Made by a program: the position numbers and the translations under genes. 9,784 bases of DNA from Oscillospiraceae bacterium. Its GTDB lineage: Bacteria > Bacillota > Clostridia > Oscillospirales > Acutalibacteraceae. A model generated the notes under the pieces. That model saw only the letters and a list, made by a program, of their open reading frames with translations. It made no database searches and was not told the origin of the DNA. The stretch spans positions 1 through 9,784 of the forward strand of contig JAIRZH010000124.1 in NCBI GenBank assembly GCA_031267335.1, written 5' to 3'. Positions within the stretch are counted from its first letter, which is position 1; every line of letters begins with the position of its first letter. This document shows, one piece after another, positions 1-5,693 of the stretch.

Positions 1-125
1 ACAATACGTCAGTATTGTGAAAAAATTTTTCTTATTCAATCCAAAAATTACTCAAAATTTTGTCATTTAAAATAGTGGGAACAGGCCATGGTTTTAGAAC
101 AGATTTTTTATAATTCAGCATGAAA
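1..125. other. Spacer downstream of the importer operon
   Basis: No gene is seen here. It begins with a small perfect palindrome (positions 1-18, 7-bp arms around GTCA) and contains copy A of the repeat described separately. No convincing terminator with a T-run is visible on the minus strand after the permease stop. Confidence 0.5.
3..87 (+). repeat. Dispersed 85-bp intergenic repeat, copy A
   Basis: This copy aligns over its length with 3140-3225. It opens with an AATAC-NNNN-GTATT hairpin, has a conserved core at 34-60 matching 3171-3197 at 25 of 27 bases, and ends in an AGGC motif. Both copies are noncoding and flank opposite sides of the importer operon. The right end resembles the AGGCTC end of the palindromic element at 2760-2921, so the two may be related; that link is inference. 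Confidence 0.7.
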
Positions 126-929
126 TTATGTTTTTGTTTTATATTTTTCTATTTTAGAAATAATGAAATACATTAAAAACGCTAAAATTGAAAGTATAAA
201 AATTCCTGTCATAACTAAATCTAATTTAAAAACTTGAGAACCATAAATTATAAAATATCCTATTCCTTTATTTGAAACAAGAAATTCTCCTGAAATTACA
301 CCTACTAGCGACATACCTGCATTAATTTTTAAAGTCGAAATTATATTCGGAATATTTGATGGTAATATCAATTTTTGAAGTATTTGAAGTTTATTTGCTC
401 CAAAAGTTTTCATTAAAAATATTTTTTCTTTATCTGTTTCTTTGAACGAAGAAAGCATATTTATAATCGATATTACAACAGACATAAGCAAAGACATTAA
501 TATAATAGATTTAACACCAGCCCCTGCCCAGGCTATTATTACTGGGCCAAAAGCTACTTTTGGAATTGCATTTAAAATCACAAGATATGGATCTAAAATT
601 TTCGATAAAAAATCAGATAGCCATATAAAAATTGCAAAAATCATACCTAAAAAAGTTCCTAAAATAAATCCAGAAACAGTTTCTATAGCTGTATATGCAA
701 CATTATTAAAAAGTTGGTTGTTAGAATAAAGCATTAAAAGCGTTTTACAAATTCTTCCAGGGCTGCTTATTAAAAATCCATCTGTCCATTTAAAGTTTAC
801 CGAAATTTCCCAAATCGAAAGAAAAATTATAAAAATTCCAAATTTCGAAATCCAAATAAATATAGATTTCCTTTTTTGTTTTTTTAAAAACAAAATATGT
901 TCTTGCGAGAATTCGATTTTATTTTCCAT
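126..929 (-). CDS. ABC transporter permease, NitT/TauT (SsuC-like) family
   Basis: This 267-residue inner-membrane subunit forms the channel of an importer whose ATPase and binding protein lie just upstream on the same strand. Hydrophobic segments fall near residues 24-42, 84-104, 118-136, 141-160, 196-214 and 237-258, the six-helix layout usual for BPD_transp_1 permeases. The cytoplasmic EAA-type coupling loop is visible at about 173-192 (KTFGANKLQILQKLILP), followed by the GEFLVSNKGIGY stretch typical of SsuC/TauC relatives. The ATG start lies 7 bases after the ATPase stop, so translation is probably coupled. Length is normal and no damage is seen. The family is secure; the substrate cannot be assigned from the sequence, since family members carry sulfonates, taurine, nitrate, pyrimidines or riboflavin-like compounds. 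Confidence 0.93.
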   Translation of the reverse strand: MENKIEFSQEHILFLKKQKRKSIFIWISKFGIFIIFLSIWEISVNFKWTDGFLISSPGRICKTLLMLYSNNQLFNNVAYTAIETVSGFILGTFLGMIFAIFIWLSDFLSKILDPYLVILNAIPKVAFGPVIIAWAGAGVKSIILMSLLMSVVISIINMLSSFKETDKEKIFLMKTFGANKLQILQKLILPSNIPNIISTLKINAGMSLVGVISGEFLVSNKGIGYFIIYGSQVFKLDLVMTGIFILSILAFLMYFIISKIEKYKTKT

Positions 930-936
930 TTTTTAA

Positions 937-1692
937 TCATCTCTTGTTTGATATTTTATTCCAAATAATTTCAAAGTACTTATTAAAATTTGGGTTTTCT
1001 CTTCTTTTCAGAACTGAAACATGTTTATCTTCGAAACATAATTTTAATTCTTCTTTTATTTCTCCCGGGCACCCTGAAAAAATTAAAATTCTATCCGAAA
1101 GCGAAATTGCCTCATAAATATCGTGAGTTACCAAAATTGCTGTTTTCTTTTCTTTTAAAATAATTTCTCGAATTTCTCCCGAAATAATTATTCGAGTTTG
1201 ATAATCAAGCGCAGAAAACGGTTCATCAAGAAGCAATAATTCAGGATTGCAAGCTAAAGTTCTTGCTAATGCGGCCTTTTGACGCATTCCGCCAGAAAGC
1301 TGGCTAGGATATTGATGTAGAAAACTTCCAAGCCCATATTTATTTAAAATATTTAAGGTATTTTTTTTAGTTTTATTATTTAATTTTTCATTAATTTCCA
1401 GCCCAAGCAAAACATTTTGTTCGATTGTTCGCCAACCAAAAAGGCAATCTTTTTGCAGCATGTATCCTATTGAATTTTTTGCTATATTACTATGAATTTT
1501 TCCTTTCGAAGGTTTAGTTAAACCTGAAATAATAGAAAGAATAGTACTTTTTCCGCATCCGCTTGGGCCTACTAAACTTAAGAATTCGTTTTCATAAATT
1601 TTAAAAGAAACATCTTTTATAGCCAAGTTTTCGTTAATTTTTGTATGATATATTAAAGATATATTTTCAAGTTTCATCAGTTCATATTTCAT
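937..1692 (-). CDS. ABC transporter ATP-binding protein, NitT/TauT family
   Basis: This is the cytoplasmic ATPase that powers the importer. Numbered from the ATG at 1692 (251 residues), it has a Walker A motif GPSGCGKS at about 42-49, a Q-loop in GYMLQKD near 76-82, the signature LSGGMRQ at 133-139, Walker B LLLLDEP ending near 158, and the switch histidine in LVTHD near 187-191. All catalytic elements are intact. A TTG at 1707 would add five residues and overlap the previous gene, but it has no Shine-Dalgarno sequence. The ATG at 1692 follows the binding-protein stop by 4 bases and has a GGCGGA-like site upstream. Another ATG at 1677 (MKLENISL) matches the usual family N-terminus and is an alternative. 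The gene stops at TGA, evidence that TGA is a real stop codon here. Confidence 0.93.
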   Translation of the reverse strand: MKYELMKLENISLIYHTKINENLAIKDVSFKIYENEFLSLVGPSGCGKSTILSIISGLTKPSKGKIHSNIAKNSIGYMLQKDCLFGWRTIEQNVLLGLEINEKLNNKTKKNTLNILNKYGLGSFLHQYPSQLSGGMRQKAALARTLACNPELLLLDEPFSALDYQTRIIISGEIREIILKEKKTAILVTHDIYEAISLSDRILIFSGCPGEIKEELKLCFEDKHVSVLKRRENPNFNKYFEIIWNKISNKR

Positions 1693-1696
1693 TTTC

Positions 1697-2686
1697 TTAT
1701 CCGCCAAGTGTTTTTAATGACTTTTCAGCAAAATGACTGATATAAATTTTTTCAAATTCTATTATTTTATTTATTTGTCCGGCTTCAAGAGCAATTTTTT
1801 GAATAGTTTTATATTCATTTTTTTCTATAATTGGATTTTTCGACCAAACTTCTAATTTTTTATATCTTTTAACAGAACTAAGAAGTAAATCACTATTTGA
1901 ATCAGGGAAATATTTATTCAAAACATTAACAATTTCTTCCGAGCTATGATTTTCAGTCCAAATTTGTGATTTGTATATTGCTCTTGTGAAACTTTCTATT
2001 TCATCTGAATTATTTTCTATACGGCTTTTAGAAGCACAATAACAAGTATAAGCTAAGGTTTCGCATTCTTCTCCTATAGAAGCCAAAATACTAAAACCTT
2101 TTTGTTCAAAATTAGAAGCCAAAGGTTCGAAAAGAGTCATGCAATCGCCTTTGCCTTGCAAAAACGCCGCAGAAGTTAAATCGAATTGAATATTATTTAA
2201 AAGTTTAACGCTATTAAAAATGTTCCTTTTTTTAAGTACATGTTCTAAACACATTTCTGGCATGCTGCCTTTTCGACCTGCAATTATTGTTTTATTTGAT
2301 AAATCACTATCTGCTGTTCTCCCGATAAGAAAGCTACCGTCTTTTTGAGTTAATTTAGCAAACAAAACAGGATAATCTTCTTTTCCTTCGTTTGCTACAT
2401 ACATTACTGCTTCTGAACCCAAAAGTCCTATGTCCGCTTGGCCTGAAAGCACTGAAGTCATAACTTTATCTGAACCGCAAACAGTTACAATGTCAATATT
2501 TAAGTTTTCTTCTTTAAAAAAACCTAATTCCAACGCTATATATTGGGGAGCATAAAAAACAGATCTTGTAGGCTCTGATATTTTTATAATATGATATTTG
2601 TTTGTTTGTTTTTTAATACAAAATAAAATTAGAATAAAAATAAATAAAATAGTTATTAAAATATAAATGATTTTTTTTCTTTTCAA
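1697..2686 (-). CDS. ABC transporter substrate-binding protein, NMT1/SsuA-like
   Basis: This 329-residue extracytoplasmic solute-binding protein is the first gene of the importer operon. A basic n-region (MKRKK) and a strongly hydrophobic segment at about 6-22 form a signal peptide or membrane anchor. Cys23 sits where a lipoprotein cysteine would be, but the preceding residue is Phe (LILFC), a poor lipobox. The mature part has the family hallmarks: EPTRSVFYAPQYIALELGFF at 38-57, VLSGQADIGLLGSEA at 79-93, and a QKDGSFLIGR stretch at 114-123. These resemble a widespread clostridial NitT/TauT-type binding protein of unassigned ligand. The start is TTG at 2686, preceded by a GGGG run about 9 bases upstream; no nearby ATG would preserve the signal. 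Its stop lies 4 bases before the ATPase ATG. Thiamine-pyrimidine or sulfonate transport is possible but unproven. Confidence 0.88.
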   Translation of the reverse strand: MKRKKIIYILITILFIFILILFCIKKQTNKYHIIKISEPTRSVFYAPQYIALELGFFKEENLNIDIVTVCGSDKVMTSVLSGQADIGLLGSEAVMYVANEGKEDYPVLFAKLTQKDGSFLIGRTADSDLSNKTIIAGRKGSMPEMCLEHVLKKRNIFNSVKLLNNIQFDLTSAAFLQGKGDCMTLFEPLASNFEQKGFSILASIGEECETLAYTCYCASKSRIENNSDEIESFTRAIYKSQIWTENHSSEEIVNVLNKYFPDSNSDLLLSSVKRYKKLEVWSKNPIIEKNEYKTIQKIALEAGQINKIIEFEKIYISHFAEKSLKTLGG

Positions 2687-2707
2687 AGTTAAAACCCCAA
2701 AAAAATA

Positions 2708-2727
2708 AATACTAATATCATAGTATT
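2708..2727. promoter_or_regulatory. Palindrome upstream of the importer operon (possible operator)
   Basis: The arms AATACTA and TAGTATT are perfectly complementary around a 6-base centre, about 22 bases upstream of the binding-protein TTG start. The position would suit an operator or a 5' leader hairpin. A similar AATAC/GTATT core heads both copies of the dispersed repeat, so it may instead be repeat debris. No regulator is encoded nearby. Confidence 0.35.
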
Positions 2728-2759
2728 GAAACTTGTTTGAATATGTTAAAAATGTTTTA

Positions 2760-2921
2760 GAATCTGTTTAATATTTCTAAGCAGTATAGAATTTATGATA
2801 AAATTTTTAAAAATTCTGTATTGCTTGTCAGTTAAATATTTCAGTATTTGCCTTTCTTGCACTTTAAATTTTAAGAATTTTATCATAAAATCTATACTGC
2901 TTAGAAATGTCGGACAGGCTC
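2760..2921. repeat. Palindromic MITE-like element with 56-bp terminal inverted repeats
   Basis: Positions 2773-2815 match the reverse complement of 2866-2908 at 40 of 43 bases, including an 18-base perfect run. The pairing continues outward to 2760 and 2921 with mostly transition differences. The 50-base centre has no coding capacity. A second diverged copy follows lysA at 4549-4670. Long inverted repeats, lack of coding and dispersal between genes fit a miniature inverted-repeat element or a large palindromic repeat. As RNA it would fold into a very long hairpin, so it could also end transcription in either direction. No target-site duplication is evident. Confidence 0.8.
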
Positions 2922-3139
2922 ACAGAGAAGATAAATTGCAATGACTTCTCTTTTGACAAAAGCTAAAGATACCAAAATTGTTAAAAAGTTATGTCCGGAG
3001 GCTTTTATCAGGAGATAAGTTTTAAAATACGGCGTACAGGCGAAGGTTTTTTAAACTTGAATGTTTGCATAAAATCAGATTTGTTTTATTGCTCGATTGT
3101 ATTTCAGCACTTTTTGTTTTATATTACGTTATTTTTTGT

Positions 3140-3225
3140 AATACGATAGTATTCTTTTAAAAATTTTCTCATTCAACCCGAAAATTACTCAAAATTTGAT
3201 TATTTCGAATATTAAGAATAGGCTC
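3140..3225 (+). repeat. Dispersed 85-bp intergenic repeat, copy B
   Basis: This is the second copy of the repeat at 3-87, in the same orientation, lying upstream of lysA. It starts with the hairpin AATACGATAGTATT (5-bp arms), shares 25 of 27 bases with copy A in its core (3171-3197), and ends in AGGCTC. A further small inverted repeat (TATTAC/GTAATA) overlaps its left edge. No coding potential is visible. Confidence 0.7.
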
Positions 3226-3305
3226 TAAATTAAATTCTGTGTTGCTTTTTACAAGTATTTTTTTAAAAAGAAAATTTGTTGTTTTAGCTCGCCAATGAGG
3301 TATTA

Positions 3306-4529
3306 ATGTACGAAAGTTTAGCAAAAAAATTTGGAACTCCGCTATATGTAATAAATGAAAATAAAATAAGAAATTCTTGCCATAAGTTTAGGAATGCTTT
3401 AAATGAAAATTATGGATTAAATTCACTAGTGTTATATGCAAGCAAGGCTTTTTTGTGCATAGAGATGTGCAAAATTATAAATGAGGAAAATTTAGGTCTT
3501 GATGTTGTTTCTGGAGGAGAAATTTTTACTGCGTTTAAAGCTGGATTTTCGATGGAAAAAATATATTTTCACGGAAATAACAAAAACATCGATGAACTTA
3601 AAATGGCACTTGATTTAAAAGTAGGTAGAATCGTTGTTGATAATTATGAAGAATTTAAAAAAATAATTTCTCTAAATAGACCATGCAATATTTTGATTAG
3701 AATAAAACCAAATGTAGACGCACATACGCATGATTCATTGAACACTGGATTGGAAGATTCAAAATTCGGATTTTCTATGCAAGAATCCAAATCAGTAATT
3801 TTGCAGATATTAGAAAATCAAAATATAAATCTTATGGGTTTTCATTGCCATATTGGTTCACAAATTTTTGAAGTTAATCCATTTATCGAAGCAACAAATA
3901 TTATGATGGATTTTATTGCAGAAATTAACAGTAAATTAGGTTTTACAACTAAAGAACTTAATTTAGGCGGCGGTTTTGGGGTAAAATATACAAAAGATCA
4001 GCCAGAATTAGAAATAAACAAATTTATTTCTGAAATTTCAAAAAAAATCAAAACAAAATCCGATCAATTAAAAATAAAATTACCGTTTATTTGCATAGAG
4101 CCAGGCAGAAGCATTATTGCAGAAGCCGGCGTAACACTTTATACAGTTGGCACAATAAAAAGAACACCAAATAAAATATTTGTAATCGTCGATGGTTCTA
4201 TGGCAGATAATCCAAGATTTGCGCTTTACAAAGCAAAACATGAAATTATTAATATTAGCCGAAAAAATAATATCGCAGAAGAAACTGTTACAATAGCCGG
4301 AAAATGTTGTGAAAGCGGGGATATTATTGCTGAAAATATAAAAATGCCAATCCCTAAAGTAGGTGATTTGTTAGTAGTGAAATGCACTGGTGCATATAAT
4401 TTTTCTATGGCTTCAAATTATAACCGTCTTTGCCGCCCTGCGGTTGTGCTAATTAAAGAAAATAAAGATTTTAAAGTTATTGTAAGAAAACAAAATTATG
4501 ATGATTTGATACGCTGTGAAATTCTTTAA
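3306..4529 (+). CDS. lysA: Diaminopimelate decarboxylase
   Basis: LysA converts meso-2,6-diaminopimelate to L-lysine and CO2 with pyridoxal phosphate, the last step of lysine synthesis, in the cytoplasm. The 407-residue protein is a typical fold-type III decarboxylase. The PLP-binding lysine is Lys47 in YASKAF, followed by LDVVSGGE at 64-71, GFHCHIGSQ at 177-185, the glycine loop NLGGGFG at 218-224, and EPGR at 264-267. The active-site cysteine Cys334 is in CESGD, with GAYNFSMASNYN at 361-372. These motifs separate it from arginine or ornithine decarboxylases of the same fold. The ATG is preceded by GAGG with a 5-base gap. It stands alone, with spacers of several hundred bases on both sides. 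No damage is seen. Confidence 0.97.
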   Translation: MYESLAKKFGTPLYVINENKIRNSCHKFRNALNENYGLNSLVLYASKAFLCIEMCKIINEENLGLDVVSGGEIFTAFKAGFSMEKIYFHGNNKNIDELKMALDLKVGRIVVDNYEEFKKIISLNRPCNILIRIKPNVDAHTHDSLNTGLEDSKFGFSMQESKSVILQILENQNINLMGFHCHIGSQIFEVNPFIEATNIMMDFIAEINSKLGFTTKELNLGGGFGVKYTKDQPELEINKFISEISKKIKTKSDQLKIKLPFICIEPGRSIIAEAGVTLYTVGTIKRTPNKIFVIVDGSMADNPRFALYKAKHEIINISRKNNIAEETVTIAGKCCESGDIIAENIKMPIPKVGDLLVVKCTGAYNFSMASNYNRLCRPAVVLIKENKDFKVIVRKQNYDDLIRCEIL

Positions 4530-4548
4530 TAAGAACTTGTTTTTGTTA

Positions 4549-4670
4549 GAGCCTGCCAAGTATTTCTAAAGCAGCGTATATTTAGTTAAAATTTTTAAAA
4601 TTCTGCATTGCTTTGAATATATCGGCATTTGTCTTCTTTGCACTTTAAATTTTAAATTATTTTATTTGAT
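4549..4670. repeat. Second, decayed copy of the palindromic MITE-like element
   Basis: It starts GAGCCTGCC, like the outer end of the element at 2760-2921. It then follows the same order of blocks: TATTTCTAA-GCAG, a TTAAAATTTTTAAAATTCTG block, TTGCTTTGA, CATTTGTCTTCTTTGCACTTTAAATTTTAA in shortened form, and a TTTTAT arm. The right arm has lost most complementarity, so this copy no longer folds well. It occupies most of the spacer after lysA. Confidence 0.7.
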
Positions 4671-4693
4671 AAATTATTTATAAAATGTGAAAA

Positions 4694-4699
4694 TATAAT
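4694..4699 (+). promoter_or_regulatory. Candidate -10 box for the DUF1810 gene
   Basis: A perfect TATAAT lies about 40 bases upstream of the Shine-Dalgarno site of the DUF1810 gene. The nearest -35-like hexamer (TTGATA at 4666-4671) is 22 bases away, too far for a standard promoter. In such AT-rich DNA a chance match is quite possible. Confidence 0.3.
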
Positions 4700-4740
4700 T
4701 TAGATTTATATTTTTTCCGGAATTTAATAGTTTGTCCTAA

Positions 4741-4757
4741 GAGAGGTTTTTAATATC
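4741..4757 (+). promoter_or_regulatory. Ribosome binding site positioned over an in-frame ATC codon
   Basis: GAGAGG at 4741-4746 is the only good Shine-Dalgarno sequence upstream of the DUF1810 gene. Counting 8 bases downstream reaches ATC at 4755-4757, in frame with the gene. Starting there gives a textbook signal peptide (n-region IKNKKHK, then a hydrophobic core). The TTG at 4791 has no such site and would cut off the basic n-region. ATC is a rare but known initiator; alternatively an ATG has mutated to ATC. Confidence 0.55.
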
Positions 4758-4790
4758 AAAAATAAAAAACATAAAATTTTTGTATTTTTT

Positions 4791-5657
4791 TTGTCATGTT
4801 GCTTGTTTGCGACAAATATATTAGCGATGCAAATGCAAATTCGAAATTCTGCAAACAACTCAAAAAATATAAAAGATATAAACCAAAAAAAACTGAGTTA
4901 TTCTAAGTCATTACTTTCCATTAATGTTTTATCTTTGAGTTTTTTATTTCTTATTTCAAAACTTATAAAAAGTTCTACTCGTAAAATTAAATCACCGATT
5001 ATAGAAACTCATTCTTTAGTTCATTGTAAAAATACCCCGTCGAGCAAGACATGTTTTCTTTCGAATTATGGCTTTCTAGAACATATGCAACTGGATATAC
5101 CACTATTAGATAAAGCACTTCCTTCTTTGCCATGCGACCCTAACGCTGAAATTTATAAGCCTAAGCCAGGCGAACCGTTCGTTCTTGTAAGTGAAGATAC
5201 TTTTAAACTTGAACGATTTATCCAAAAAATTCATGAAAATTACAAAAAAGTTATAGTAGAACTTGGGAATGGACACAAAAAAAATCATTGGATGTGGTTT
5301 TTTTTCCCAAACGTTTTTGGTTTAGGCAATTCCCCCATTAACCGAGTTTATAGTATAAAAAATAAAGACGAATTAAAAGCATTTATATCTAACAAATATT
5401 TGCTTTACGCAGTAGTAAAGTTTGCAATGTTAGCTATTAATCATAAATCTTTAAATCCCAAAGCTACTTTGCTAGAAATTTTTGGGGATATTGATAATTT
5501 AAAATATATTTCTTGTATGACTATGTTTTATCAAGGTTTAACAATTTTAGGGTTTAAGTCTGAAGCTGCGTTTTTTAAATATGCATTATGTATATTTAAT
5601 TCAGATTTTGACGTTCGTACTCTCAAAATAATGAATGGACGAAATTTTTTAAAATAA
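4791..5657 (+). CDS. Exported or membrane-anchored DUF1810 domain protein
   Basis: The start given (TTG) is the first conventional one and gives 288 residues. Initiation at ATC 4755 would give 300 and a complete signal peptide, which I favour. Numbered from TTG, the remainder of the signal core ends near residue 12 (TNILA). A second hydrophobic segment spans about 39-58, a linker follows, and a DUF1810 domain covers about 137-283. The domain shows the family hallmarks: LERF at 140-143, HWMWFFFP at 166-173, GLGNSP at 177-182, IFGDIDNLK at 230-238, S-CMTMF at 241-246, and DVRTL at 274-278. DUF1810 has no function I can state with confidence and is usually a soluble protein of about 140 residues, so the N-terminal extension is notable. 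The gap to asnB is 36 bases, so the two may be co-transcribed. I would call it a candidate surface or secreted protein. Confidence 0.85.
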   Translation: MSCCLFATNILAMQMQIRNSANNSKNIKDINQKKLSYSKSLLSINVLSLSFLFLISKLIKSSTRKIKSPIIETHSLVHCKNTPSSKTCFLSNYGFLEHMQLDIPLLDKALPSLPCDPNAEIYKPKPGEPFVLVSEDTFKLERFIQKIHENYKKVIVELGNGHKKNHWMWFFFPNVFGLGNSPINRVYSIKNKDELKAFISNKYLLYAVVKFAMLAINHKSLNPKATLLEIFGDIDNLKYISCMTMFYQGLTILGFKSEAAFFKYALCIFNSDFDVRTLKIMNGRNFLK

Positions 5658-5693
5658 AAAATATGTTAATTAATTAATAAGAAGGAAACTAAT

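Larger units (their letters stand above)
2687..3305. other. 619-base intergenic region between divergent importer operon and lysA
   Basis: The region must hold the divergent promoters of the importer operon and lysA, but neither is clear enough to place. It contains an AT-rich palindrome (2708-2727), the palindromic element (2760-2921), a stretch at about 2922-3120 of slightly different composition with no gene I can recognise, and repeat copy B (3140-3225). A 25-codon ORF at 2941-3018 is probably chance or a relic. I looked for TPP, SAM, purine and cobalamin riboswitch signatures and recognised none. Confidence 0.6.

Noticed and set aside
442..729. Open frame on the plus strand opposite the permease gene
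   Set aside because: It is antisense to a well-supported transporter gene, has no ribosome binding site, and its translation has no recognisable family features.
2687..2800. TPP or other riboswitch ahead of the NMT1-like binding protein
   Set aside because: I looked for the conserved cores of common riboswitches on the minus strand and found none; only an AT-rich palindrome is present.
2941..3018. 25-codon open frame in the spacer, with a compatible frame continuing past its stop
   Set aside because: It could be a gene relic but is too short to identify, and no convincing start site is present.
5106..5288. Open frame on the minus strand inside the DUF1810 gene
   Set aside because: It is a short shadow of a frame with strong domain evidence on the other strand.
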